A DNA stretch of 64,000 bases from Haematobia irritans (Eukaryota; Arthropoda; Insecta; Diptera; Muscidae): positions 45,428,096 to 45,492,095 of the forward strand of contig NC_134400.1 in NCBI RefSeq assembly GCF_050003625.1, written 5' to 3'. The position numbers were made by a program, and so were the translations under genes. This document shows, piece after piece, positions 10,897-20,989 of this stretch. The notes beneath the pieces are model-generated. The model searched no databases and was not told where the DNA came from. It was given only the letters and a program-made list of their open reading frames with translations. The stretch's first letter is position 1, and every line of letters begins with the position of its first letter.

Positions 10897-12940
10897 TATG
10901 CCAAATACCAATGCTCTTTATTTCATTGTGTAAAAATTTTTCACATATGTTAACCAACACACGCCGGCATACCATCTCAGCCATGTTTGGTTGTTTTTGG
11001 TAGTTTTTGGTTTAGTTGTCTTAAACACGTTTAAAGTGTCGGTGGAAGATTGAGTGCGCGCTTAAAGTGACTGACAGGGGTTTCAGTGGTTCGTTGAATA
11101 GCTGGTGTATACCATAATATTCGAGTGAAAACAAAAGAAAGAAAAAACCATAACAAAAAAAAAAAAAACAACACCAACAAAAGGCTTAAGTCAGCCAAAA
11201 TTAATCAAAAGAATATGAAATAAAAATAAATAAAGAAAGAATCCCCTTTTGAGTTGAAACCAAAAAAAAAAAAAACATCACAAAAGATTGCTGTTAAACG
11301 TGTCTGCTGGTGCTTCTTCTTTTCCAGTCTTAGAGTTGCCATATCATCGTTTCGATTTACTTTCATTGATTAGGGCCCAAAGCCCGCAAACGAAATCGTT
11401 CAAAATTTCTCACAAAAGATTAAAGTATGTAAATTTTGTTTTTTTTGGTGATTTAATTATAACAATAAAATAAAACAAATTGTCAGAAAGTATTTTATAA
11501 ACATATACACAAATTGCCAACGTAATAAGCCAACACCTAAATTAAAACGTTAATGATATGACAAAGTCTCCCAATTTGTTATGAGTCAATTACCGAATAA
11601 GATTGAGAAACCGCTTAAACAGAGCAAAAAAAAAAACAAAAACAACAACAAGAAAAATAATAGAAATGTGCAAATGAACTCTCCCCATAACAAAAACAAA
11701 ATAAAGAAATTTAAATAAATAAAAATGTTTATCTGTTTGTTAATTCGAATCGTCTGGTCTCCTAATGCTGATGTATATTTTTGCTCCCAAATTTCCTAAG
11801 ACATCTCTCTCCTTTCTTTCTACCTCCCCCAATTCCAATAACCACAATAAAGATAAAATGAGGTTTTATATTGCATGTGGAATGATATGACTTTTACTAC
11901 ACATTTACGTATTAATTATTTAATGAGTTTATCCATATTACCGATATGTGAATGAATGAATCTTCAGTATCTCTTGACTTATGTGGAGCTATCCATGTTG
12001 ACCAGTTTGTTTGTTGATTTTTTGGTTGCATGTCTCGGAAACGGAAGTTATGCCAATTTTTCATGATATTTTATTATATTTTTGGTTTGCTATTATTGTG
12101 AAATGTTACACCACATGTTATTGTGTTTTTCTCACCACAAAAAGTGAGTTAGTTGTGGAGATTATGCCATTTGGTTGGCTAATTAGTAAGTAGTGCAGGT
12201 ATATCCCCACAAAAGCGAACTTAAAAGTCGAGGGTATTTTTACCAATTTAAATTAAATTAAAATGGAATTAAATTAAAATAATGAAATGAAATGGAGTGA
12301 AATAAAATTAAAGGAACTGAAATGAAATGAAAGAAACTTATGAAATTTAATTCTTATAATTGCTTTGCGAATTAGATGGTTCTATGGTGTAAGAACAATT
12401 AGGTCGGCTTATACCAACTGTCTCGTCTCCACATGGGCTAATAATGTTTTTTTGCGCATACCATATTTTGTGACGTGTTTTTCATTAGATTCGGCAAAGT
12501 TTTTTTGTTATTAGATTATTAGTATTTTTTTTCATTCCATTCAGTATTATTAACGAAAATTGTTTGTGGGTTGTATTACGCTTCAATGACTTTGAAAGTG
12601 TAAAGTGGTTACTTTTTTGTATTCTGTTTGTGTTTTTTTTTTTGTTGAAATGGTTTAAAAAGTGTGTATGTATATTTGTTTTTAATTTGTTTTTATTACA
12701 ATGTTGGCAATTTCATTTTTGAAATACTTGGAAAGAGTACGTACTTATCTGAAAACTTAAAATAAAGAGTAAAAAGGGAAAACACAACATTTTAATATGG
12801 TATAAAAAAAAGTAAGTGAAAAAATATAAACAAAAAATTTAATTATATTTCCCAATTTAGAATTTAAATAAAATCCAACTAAATTAAATCGAATTAATAC
12901 TTTCCTATATATCAGTAATATCAATTGCAATCCAAAATTA
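10897..12940. other. Unique intronic or 5' regulatory DNA
   Basis: About 2 kb without recognised transposons. It includes the promoter-like block at 11085-11424. The rest is AT-rich with A-runs and no convincing coding exon. A TTAAATTAAATTAAAAT-like patch lies at 12240-12340. Confidence 0.4.
11085..11424 (+). promoter_or_regulatory. Candidate TSS and non-coding first exon
   Basis: TTTCAGTGG at 11081-11089 resembles the insect initiator TCAGT, with the A at 11085. The following 340 bases look like a typical fly 5' UTR: mixed composition, then CA- and A-rich (AACAACACCAACAAAAGGC). They end at TAAA/GTATGTAAAT, a plausible splice donor at 11424/11425. The upstream 140 bases are the least AT-rich unique DNA in this part of the window. 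No DPE or TATA match was found at the expected spacing. It could be a distal promoter of the gene whose exons appear at 44.5 and 56.1 kb, or nothing. Confidence 0.25.
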
Positions 12941-13295
12941 GACTAGGTTAGGTTAGGTTAGGTGGCAGCCCGATGTATCAGGCTCACTTAGACTATTCAG
13001 TCCATTGTGATACCACATTGGTGTACTTCACTCTTATCACTGAGTGCTGCGCGATTCCATGTTAAGCTCAATGACAAGGGACCTCCTTTTTATAGCCGAG
13101 TCCGAACGGCGTTCCACATTGCAGTGAAACCACTTAGAGAAGCTTTGAAAACCCTCAGAAATGTCACCAGCATTACTGAGGTGGGATAATCCACCGCTGA
13201 AAAACTTGTTGGTGTTTTTGGTCGAAGCAGGAATCGAACCCACGACCTTGTGTATGCAAGGCGGGCATGCTAACCATTGCACCACGGTGGCTCCC
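12941..13295 (-). mobile_element. tRNA-derived SINE, copy 1 (full length)
   Basis: Read on the minus strand, it starts GGGAGCCACCGTGGTGCAATG. This is a tRNA-like head with an A-box-like GTGGTGCAATGGTTAGC and a B box GGTTCGATTCC. A body follows, then the tail GTGGTATCACAATGGACTG, ending in (CCTAA)n at 12944-12962. Head, body and tail match the copies at 27470-27807 and 42027-42375. A short AAATTA may be the target duplication. Pol III transcription and LINE-driven mobilisation are inferred from the structure. Confidence 0.88.
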
Positions 13296-13432
13296 TAAAT
13301 TACAATAAATTTATTTAATATACATTAAATTTAGTCAAATTGAACAGAAAGCCTTGTTTAACGTTTAGTTCTTAATCCAAAATATGTATTTTGGATCTCG
13401 TAATTTATATAATCTGAAATACTCTATCACCT
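13296..13432. other. AT-rich spacer
   Basis: A short AT-rich stretch between the SINE and an F1 element. No feature is seen. Confidence 0.4.
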
Positions 13433-14727
13433 TTTTATACCCTCCATCATAGGATGGGGGTATATTAACTTTGTCATCCCGTTTGTAACACATCGAAATA
13501 TTGCTTAAGACCGTGGTCGGGGTCGTGGTGAAATTCTGAGTCGATCTGAGCATGTCCGTCCGTCCGTCTGTTGAAATCACGCAAACTTCCGAACGAAACA
13601 AGCTATCGACTTGAAACTTAGTTGAAACTTAACAAGTAGTTGTTATTGATGTAGGTCGGATGGTATTGCAAATGGGCCATATCGGTCCACTTTTGCGTAT
13701 AGCCCCCATACAAACGGACCCTCAAATTTGGCTTGCGGGGACTCTAAGAGAAGCAAATTTCATCCTATCCAGCTGAAATTTGGTACATGGTGTCAGCATA
13801 TGATCTCTAACAACCATGCAAAAATTGGTCCACATCGGTCCATAATTATATATAGCCCCATATAAACCGATCCCCCGATTTGGCTTGCGGAACCTCTAAG
13901 AGAAGCAAATTTCATCCGATCCGGCTGAAATTAGGTACATGGTGTTAGTATATGGTCTCTAAGGACCATTTAAAAAATGGCCCACATTGGTCCATAATTA
14001 TATATAGCCCCCATATAAACCGATCCCCAGATTTAAACTCTTTGAGCCCCTTGGAAGAGCAAAATTCATCCGATTCGGTTGAAATTTGGTACGTGATGTT
14101 AGTATATGGTATCTAACAACCATGCAGGAATTGCTTCATATCAGTCCATAATTATATATAGCCCCCATATAAACCGATCCCCAGATTTGACCTCCGGTGC
14201 CTTTTGGAGAAGCAAAATTCATCCGATTTGGTATTGATTCCGAACCAAAGATGCGGCTTCTTTAAAATAAAGAAATTTTTTAGCGACCTATCTGCATTTC
14301 TTTAAATCAAAAATGTGTTTCTTTACTTTAAGGAAAATTAGCCTTAGTTCATAGACATGCGACTTTAACGGAGGGACCCAAATTTGCAAAATTTGTATCC
14401 TAATTTTAATGAAAAAAATTTTTGAAGCAAAGATTATAAACTTTATTTTAATTAAAATTTCATTGTTTTAAAGAAATTTGTCCTTAATATTTGGTAAATT
14501 TCGCATCCTAAAATTTATGTTGCGTAATCTTTAATATCACGTAAATATTTTTTTCAGTGTATGGACTAACTCACAATTTAGAAAACGATGTTAAGAAGTT
14601 TTAAGATACCACAACCCAAGTAATTCGATTGTGGATGACATTCTTTCGTAGAGGTTTCTACGCAATCCATGGTGGAGGGTACATAAGATTCGGCCTGGCC
14701 TAACTTACGGCCGTATATACTTGTTTA
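13433..14727 (-). mobile_element. F1 element, copy B
   Basis: A complete F1 element in reverse orientation. It opens TTTTTATACCCTCCATCATA and closes with the head hairpin and TATATACTTGT. Several 153-bp units lie at 13680-14230. The 30-bp array expected between those units and the head is replaced by unrelated DNA at about 14233-14558. Confidence 0.8.
14233..14558. mobile_element. Insertion or replacement inside F1 copy B
   Basis: F1 sequence breaks off after ATTCATCCGATTTGGT and returns at about GTATGGACTAACTCAC. The DNA in between includes ATGCGGCTTCTTTAAAATAA and ends near TTTTTTCAGTGT. It contains several TTTAAAG/CTTTAAA motifs. It is probably a small MITE, but no clean terminal repeats or target duplication are visible. 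Confidence 0.35.
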
Positions 14728-15122
14728 TTTTATTTTGTGAAAATTTCTTAACTAAAGCTTCTTTAATAATTTCATAAAATTGACGCTCCACATGAGTGCG
14801 GGCATGGTTTGATTTTGGCGTTTGCTCCTATTGCTGTTGCGCTTTTACTTTATTTTCCACAACACAGTTATTAATTGTATATATAGCTTTTTCAATTTTT
14901 TTTATATACATATATTTGATAGAATGTGTTTTTTTTTGTTTCCATCCATATATTTTTCCATAAAATGGAGAGATTTAATAAACTATAAGCTTATATAAAA
15001 TGGTAGATGGTAAACACATATGTTTATGTTTGGCGATAATTAATCATGTTTTTTTTTTTCAAAACGATAGAAGTTTTTTAGCAGCGGGCGCATTTGTATC
15101 CGTTTAAATTTATTATTATTCG
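14728..15122. other. AT-rich intronic sequence, no gene seen
   Basis: Poly-T-rich DNA with no recognised repeat or exon. Confidence 0.4.
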
Positions 15123-15227
15123 AACAAGTATATTCGGGAGAAAGTTCGCCCAGACCGAACCTTATAATTACCCTACGTGAAATTGGAGCAAATTGCCAAT
15201 GTGATAGGTCCACAGCACTGGTACCAG
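15123..15227 (+). mobile_element. Head fragment of a fourth F-type family
   Basis: ACAAGTATATTCGGGAGAAA, followed by GTTCGCCCAGACCGAACC, has the same layout as the F1-F3 heads (ACAAGTA start, GC hairpin near the end) with a different sequence. Only about 100 bp remain before the LINE tail starts. Confidence 0.4.
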
Positions 15228-16440
15228 TTGGGTTAAAATGGCAGCTGGATTAAGTTTCAGGCTCACTTGGACTATTCAGTCCATTGTGATACCACACTAA
15301 CTAAAAGTACCTATTACATATGGGCACTTCTAGTTTTAACCACTGAACCTTCTCGATTATTTTCTTCTGTTGAACCAACCAGATTGTTCCAAAAACATAA
15401 GCAGATTTTTCCAAAAACATAAGTTAATGATTTCCAAGTCCGCCAGTAATCTAAAGCTATATGCCCCTGCAATTCGCTTACGCCTTACACAAAATTCAGG
15501 ACACTTACACAAGAGGTGTTTAATCGATTCCTTTTCCTCCGCATCATGACAGCTCATACAGTAGTCATTATACTTCGCACCAATAGTTTTCGCAAATTTC
15601 GCACAGGCAGCGACCCGTTATAGCATATATCAGGAGTGATATCTGACGTCTTGAGCATATCTAGTGTGCGGTTCAAGTTTAAATGGGGCCGCATTTGCTT
15701 GGTGTCGTTACGACCCTTGCAAATCTCCCATCGAACATTTTCCATCATGACAGCCTTCTCACGCAGTAAGAGCTTGCAGGTAGCCAGAGACATACCAACA
15801 GATTCTAGTTCGCCTGGAATAGGCAAGGTAGTTCCTAGCCTTGCTATCTCATCTGCTTCGCAGTTCCCCGGTATGTTCCTATGGCCACGCACCCATATTA
15901 GGTGAATATTGTGCTGCTCAGCCATCTCATTGATAGATTTGCGGCAGTCGATGGCCGTTTTCGAGTTAAGGAACACAGAGTCCACAGAGTTCATTGCAGG
16001 TTGACTGTCTGAGTATATATTAATGCCAACATTTTTTGGAACATTACTTCTCAGCCAATTCTCCACCTCTCTTATTGCTAATATTTCAGCCTGAAAAACA
16101 CTACAGTGATTAGGTAATATTTTTGCCATCCAGATCTTTGGAATATACTCCGAAACCCCCTTGTCCATTCTATTTGGAGCCATCAGTGTAGAAATCTATA
16201 TATCTTGTTTCCCGGGGTCTGTGTACACCACGCCTCACTTTTGGGAATTCGAGTTTCAAACTTTTTGTCGAAAAGTGGCTTCGCCAGAGTGTAGGCACAT
16301 CTGGCATTATTTTGAGGACCGAACTGTGATCGTACATTTTTTCCGACCACAGCGATAGCTCGCGCAACCGCACAGTCGTTGTTGCAGCTGACTGTTTTTC
16401 CAACATGCCGGCCACCAGACTACAACACCATATAGCTTTA
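15228..16440 (-). mobile_element. Non-LTR retrotransposon (LINE-1 of window), 5'-truncated
   Basis: A minus-strand remnant of a LINE with a C-terminal RNase H domain. In element order: the end of the RT region (YGVVVWWPA readable near 16434-16405), RNase H (16193-15560), a C-terminal cysteine motif (15557-15357), then a 3' UTR at 15340-15228. The UTR carries the same tail as the SINEs (GTGGTATCACAATGGACTG, then GTGAGCCTGA). It is interrupted or bounded upstream by a mariner copy at 16443. An RNase H after the RT places it in the I/R1/LOA-Jockey part of the LINE tree; the exact clade is not assigned. Confidence 0.8.
15357..16440 (-). pseudogene. LINE ORF2 remnant: RT tail, RNase H, Zn motif
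   Basis: The longest open piece (16183-15554, 209 codons) is RNase H. Its catalytic set is visible as DFYTDGSK (first Asp, in an adjacent frame at 16193-16170), Glu33 in FQAEILAI, Asp59 in IYSDSQPA and Asp111 in GNCEADEIAR, with WVRGH just before. The next piece (15557-15357) has a CHD...HLLCKCPEF pattern typical of the cysteine-rich end of these ORF2 proteins. At least two frameshifts separate the RT tail, RNase H and C-terminal pieces, so no full-length product is possible. Confidence 0.82.
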
Positions 16441-16442
16441 TA

Positions 16443-17374
16443 AAGGGTGATTCTTTTGAGGTTAGGATTTTCATGCATTAGTATTTGACAGATCACGTGG
16501 GATTTCAGACATGGTGTCAAAGAGAAAGATGCTCAGTATGCTTTGACATTTCATCATGAATAGACTTACTAACGAGCAACGCTTGCAAATCATTGAATTT
16601 TATTACCAAAATCAGTGGCAGAAAATCCGCTTTTTTATCGACAAATTTTGTTCAGCGATGAGGCTCATTTCTGGTTGAATGGCTACGTAAATAAGCAAAA
16701 TTGCCGCATTTGGAGTGAAGAGCAACCAGAAGCCGTTCAAGAACTGCCCATGCATCCCGAAAAATGCACTGTTTGGTGTGGTTTGTACGCTGGTGGAATC
16801 ATTGGACCGTATTTTTTCAAAGATGCTGTTGGACGCAACGTTACGGTGAATGGCGATCGCTATCGTTCGATGCTAACAAACTTTTTGTTGCCAAAAATGG
16901 AAGAACTGAACTTGGTTGACATGTGGTTTCAACAAGATGGCGCTACATGCCACACAGCTCGCGATTCTATGGCCATTTTGAGGGAAAACTTCGGAGAACA
17001 ATTCATCTCAAGAAATGGACCGGTAAGTTGGCCACCAAGATCATGCGATTTGACGCCTTTAGACTATTTTTTGTGGGGCTACGTCAAGTCTAAAGTCTAC
17101 AGAAATAAGCCAGCAACTATTCCAGCTTTGGAAGACAACATTTCCGAAGAAATTCGGGCTATTCCGGCCGAAATGCTCGAAAAAGTTGCCCAAAATTGGA
17201 CTTTCCGAATGGACCACCTAAGACGCAGCCGCGGTCAACATTTAAATGAAATTATCTTCAAAAAGTAAATGTCATGGACCAATCTAACGTTTCAAATAAA
17301 GAACCGATGAGATTTTGCAAATTTTATGCGTTTTTTTTTTAAAAAAGTTATCAAGCTCTTAACAAATCACCCTT
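16443..17374 (+). mobile_element. DD41D mariner-like element, deletion copy 1
   Basis: A 932-bp element inserted at TA (16441-16442 and 17375-17376). The ends are AAGGGTGATTCTTTTGAGG and the complement of AAGGGTGATTTGTTAAGAGC. It shares only about 10 terminal bases as an inverted repeat. The sequence is almost identical to copy 3 (20056-20987), with a few differences in 932 bp, which implies very recent activity. It lies in the RT-tail end of the LINE remnant. Confidence 0.93.
16615..17268 (+). pseudogene. Mariner-like transposase, N-terminally deleted
   Basis: 217 codons covering the whole DDE/D catalytic domain: Asp15 (FSDEAHFW), Asp108 (WFQQDGATCHTA) and Asp150 (DLTPLDYFLWG). There are 41 residues between the second and third Asp, so the signature is DD41D, known from rosa-type elements of flies. 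The true start (MNRLTNEQRLQIIEFYYQNQ, from 16558) runs into a deletion at about 16620 and is out of frame with the catalytic part, so the helix-turn-helix DNA-binding region is gone. The catalytic domain itself is open with no stops. A protein from the internal Met could be made but could not bind its ends in the normal way. Confidence 0.9.
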
Positions 17375-17376
17375 TA

Positions 17377-17634
17377 GGTCTAACCACTGCCGTGCACAAT
17401 TTTCGTAGCCAATGCACAATTTTCGGTTTTAGTCCCCACTTTTTTCGTAAAATAGTAAAATAGTGACATGGTGATCTCGAAACATGATTGGGGTCATGTT
17501 CACGGTTGTCACAGCCGGTAAAATTCTACAAAAATGGTAGATATTTTACTGTTTGGTAGATTAGTAGAATTCTTCATGTTTTGGTAGATTTTGCAAAATA
17601 TTCCTCTCTAACTAAGAGGTACAAAATTTTCCAT
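17377..17634. other. Repeat-like DNA with GGTAGAT motifs
   Basis: It contains GGTTGTCACAGCCGGTAAAA and several TTTGGTAGATT phrases. A matching phrase (TTTGGTAGTTT, then CTGCTGGCAATC) returns at 17960-18030. The pair may be the two ends of a decayed element (about 17509-18030) enclosing a 30-bp array. Confidence 0.35.
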
Positions 17635-17940
17635 AAAAATAAAATGTTGACAAAATTTTCTATAAAAATAAAATTTTGACAAAATTTTCTATAAAAATAA
17701 AATTTTGAAAAAATTTTCTATAAAAATAAAATTTTGACAAAATTTTCTATAAAAATAAAATTTTGAAAAAATTTTCTATAAAAATAAAATTTTGAAAAAA
17801 TTTTCTATAAAAATAAAATTTTGACAAAATTTTCTATAAAAATAAAATTTTGACAAAATTTTTTGTAAAAATAAAATTTTGACAAAATTTTCTATAAAAA
17901 TAAAATTTTGACAAAATTTTCTATAGAAATACAATTTTGG
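17635..17940 (+). repeat. 30-bp tandem array (F1-type)
   Basis: About ten copies of TATAAAAATAAAATTTTGAC with AAAATTTTC. The copies are more uniform than in other arrays, with TATAAAAATA replacing TATAGAAATA, so this array has been homogenised separately. Confidence 0.8.
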
Positions 17941-18402
17941 AAAGGAAAAATTTTTTGTTTGGTAGTTTTTTGGTAAAATTTGCTCCAAATTTTGGTAGTT
18001 TACTTTGGTCATATTCTTTCTCTGCTGGCAATCAAATTGGCAAAAAAAATATTATATTTAATTTCATTCCAATTTAATTCATTGTTTCGCCAATTACAAT
18101 TAGATAGGTGTTAACATATATATGTTGTTGACAAAAAGCACATTTTACAAAATTTTCAAAACATAACGCTAATGTTTTAAAGTTCGCAGAATTATATTTA
18201 CGTGGTTCAAAAGTTAACAACTACAAAATATTATCCCTGTGAATATTGAAGGAATGCCTAGTAGAGGGAGAAAACAACTTCTGTGGATCAACAGGGGACC
18301 GGTATACGCGATGTCACAAATCTGCTAAGCGAAGCCAGAAATAGAGAGACTTCTGCCGATATTTTAAACAATATATGATTATATATGTACTAAATAATAA
18401 TA

Positions 18403-19336
18403 AAGGGTGATTTGTTAAGAGCTTGATAACTTTTTTTTTTTAAAAAACGCATAAAATTTGCAAAATCTCATCGGTTCTTTATTTGAAACGTTAGATTGGT
18501 CCATGACATTTACTTTTTGAAGATAATTTCATTTAAATGTTGACCGCGGCTGCGTCTTAGGTGGTCCATTCGGAAAGTCCAATTTTGGGCAACTTTTTCG
18601 AGCATTTCGGCCGGAATAGCCCGAATTTCTTCGGAAATGTTGTCTTCCAAAGCTGGAATAGTTGCTGGCTTATTTCTGCAGACTTTAGACTTGACGTAGC
18701 CCCACAAAAAATAGTCTAAAGGCGTCAAATCGCATGATCTTGGTGGCCAACTTACCGGTCCATTTCTTGAGATGAATTGTTCTCCGAAGTTTTCCCTCAA
18801 AATGGCCATAGAATCGCGAGCTGTGTGGCATGTAGCGCCATCTTGTTGAAACCACATGTCAACCAAGTTCAGTTCTTCCATTTTTGGCAACAAAAAGTTT
18901 GTTAGCATCGAACGATAGCGATCGCCATTCACCGTAACGTTGCGTCCAACAGCATCTTTGAAAAAATACGGTCCAATGATTCCACCAGCGTACAAACCAC
19001 ACCAAACAGTGCATTTTTCGGGATGCATGGGCAGTTCTTGAACGGCTTCTGGTTGCTCTTCACTCCAAATGCGGCAATTTTGCTTATTTACGTAGCCATT
19101 CAACCAGAAATGAGCCTCATCGCTGAACAAAATTTGTCGATAAAAAAGCGGATTTTCTGCCAACTTTTCTAGGGCCCATTCACTGAAAATTCGACGTTGT
19201 GGCTCGTTAGTAAGTCTATTCATGATGAAATGTCAAAGCATACTGAGCATCTTTCTCTTTGACACCATGTCTGAAATCCCACGTGATCTGTCAAATACTA
19301 ATGCATGAAAATCCTAACCTCAAAAGAATCACCCTT
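18403..19336 (-). mobile_element. DD41D mariner-like element, deletion copy 2
   Basis: 934 bp flanked by TA (18401-18402 and 19337-19338), inverted relative to copies 1 and 3, with the same ends. It carries a different internal deletion from copies 1 and 3, so it represents a second deletion lineage. Confidence 0.93.
18510..19223 (-). CDS. Mariner-like DD41D transposase, internally deleted ORF
   Basis: An open frame of 237 codons that starts at the family's natural start, MNRLTNE. It jumps directly to PQRRIFSEWALEKLAENPLF and then runs through the whole catalytic domain (Asp35, Asp128 and Asp170, with 41 residues between the last two). The deletion keeps the frame, unlike in copies 1 and 3, so a catalytic-domain protein with the native start could be translated. 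It lacks most of the usual N-terminal helix-turn-helix region (mariner transposases are about 340-350 residues), so sequence-specific DNA binding is unlikely. It could interfere with a full-length enzyme; that is speculation. Confidence 0.85.
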   Translation of the reverse strand: MNRLTNEPQRRIFSEWALEKLAENPLFYRQILFSDEAHFWLNGYVNKQNCRIWSEEQPEAVQELPMHPEKCTVWCGLYAGGIIGPYFFKDAVGRNVTVNGDRYRSMLTNFLLPKMEELNLVDMWFQQDGATCHTARDSMAILRENFGEQFISRNGPVSWPPRSCDLTPLDYFLWGYVKSKVCRNKPATIPALEDNISEEIRAIPAEMLEKVAQNWTFRMDHLRRSRGQHLNEIIFKK

Positions 19337-19395
19337 TATTATTGTATTTGCATTTTGGTCGCCAATATTCGAAAATCGAATAGGGCAAATAAAGA

Positions 19396-20053
19396 AGAAG
19401 AAAGTTAACAACAAACATTAATGTCTAAATCGAAGAGAAAGCTCAATAAAATTAGGACGAAGGAGTTTCTTCGGTCAATGATATATCGAGGTCATGGCTA
19501 TGCAAAAATTCATGGTTCTGAAAACAACGTCGTTATAGTCTTTTGACTGATATTTATTGTCATTATTAACGGCATATTTTCGTCTTTATTATAAATGCTT
19601 GTTTTGTTTAAAAAATGAAAATTTTCATTGAATACCAATTTGAATTGAATTGAATATTCTGAATCATGTCCTAAATCATTCTAATTAAATTTGAATTTAA
19701 AATAAAAATTTAATTTATTTTATTAAAATATAATTTATATTCAAATTCATTTATCATATATAATGCGCATTCATTTTCCGTTTTGCGAATTCGTAAACCA
19801 GAACATGGGAGATTATGTAGCCATAGTATAAGGTTACCCCCGAATTTCTGAAGATCATTTTGAAATCTAATTATTATGGGTTATTAATTATTATTGATTG
19901 ATATGACATAGTGTTGAAATTTTAAAGGGTCATTTGTCAAAACATAATTGAAATTTAATAAATTATTTCATCTGTTAATGCTTTCATAGTTTGTTTTTGT
20001 TTTCTTCTTTTTTCTTTATTTCCTTTTCTTTTTGTTAACCAATTTTGTGATAC
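19396..20053. other. Intronic AT-rich sequence
   Basis: No recognised repeat or exon. Short poly-T and TTCTTTTTTC tracts occur near 20000-20035. Confidence 0.4.
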
Positions 20054-20055
20054 TA

Positions 20056-20987
20056 AAGGGTGATTCTTTTGAGGTTAGGATTTTCATGCATTAGTATTTG
20101 ACAGATCACGTGGGATTTCAGACATGGTGTCAAAGAGAAAGATGCTCAGTATGCTTTGACATTTCATCATGAATAGACTTACTAACGAGCAACGCTTGCA
20201 AATCATTGAATTTTATTACCAAAATCAGTGGCAGAAAATCCGCTTTTTTATCGACAAATTTTGTTCAGCGATGAGGCTCATTTCTGGTTGAATGGCTACG
20301 TAAATAAGCAAAATTGCCGCATTTGGAGTGAAGAGCAACCAGAAGCCGTTCAAGAACTGCCCATGCATCCCGAAAAATGCACTGTTTGGTGTGGTTTGTA
20401 CGCTGGTGGAATCATTGGACCGTATTTTTTCAAAGATGCTGTTGGACGCAACGTTACGGTGAATGGCGATCGCTATCGTTCGATGCTAACAAACTTTTTG
20501 TTGCCAAAAATGGAAGAACTGAACTTGGTTGACATGTGGTTTCAACAAGATGGCGCTACATGCCACACAGCTCGCGATTCTATGGCCATTTTGAGGGAAA
20601 ACTTCGGAGAACAATTCATCTCAAGAAATGGACCGGTAAGTTGGCCACCAAGATCATGCGATTTGACGCCTTTAGACTATTTTTTGTGGGGCTACGTCAA
20701 GTCTAAAGTCTACAGTAATAAGCCAGCAACTATTCCAGCTTTGGAAGACAACATTTCCGAAGAAATTCGGGCTATTCCGGCCGAAATGCTCGAAAAAGTT
20801 GCCCAAAATTGGACTTTCCGAATGGACCACCTAAGACGCAGCCGCGGTCAACATTTAAATGAAATTATCTTCAAAAAGTAAATGTCATGGACCAATCTAA
20901 CGTTTCAAATAAAGAACCGATGAGATTTTGCAAATTTTATGCGTTTTTTTTTTTTTAAAGTTATCAAGCTCTTAACAAATCACCCTT
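20056..20987 (+). mobile_element. DD41D mariner-like element, deletion copy 3
   Basis: 932 bp flanked by TA (20054-20055 and 20988-20989). It has the same deletion and nearly the same sequence as copy 1. Visible differences are AGAAATAAG versus AGTAATAAG near 20715 and the length of the T-run near 20945. Confidence 0.93.
20228..20881 (+). pseudogene. Mariner-like transposase, N-terminally deleted
   Basis: 217 codons, the same as the copy at 16615-17268 except for one Arg-to-Ser change (YSNKPA instead of YRNKPA). The three catalytic Asp residues are present (15, 108 and 150). The native start frame is broken by the shared internal deletion. Confidence 0.9.
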
Positions 20988-20989
20988 TA

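Larger units (their letters stand above)
18235..19395 (+). mobile_element. LINE 3'-end fragment split by mariner copy 2
   Basis: The piece at 18250-18360 can be read, with one frameshift, as GMPSRGRKQLLWIN and then TGIRDVTNLLSEARNRE. This resembles the C-terminal W-rich tail of LINE ORF2 proteins. After the mariner (18403-19336) the sequence continues GGTCGCCAATATTCGAAAAT and ends GAAGAAGAAAG, which looks like such an element's 3' terminus. It is decayed and partial, and the clade is not assigned. Confidence 0.4.

Noticed and set aside
17635..17940. CRISPR-like array of about 30-bp repeats
   Set aside because: There are no unique spacers; the units are contiguous AT-rich satellite repeats in a eukaryotic genome.
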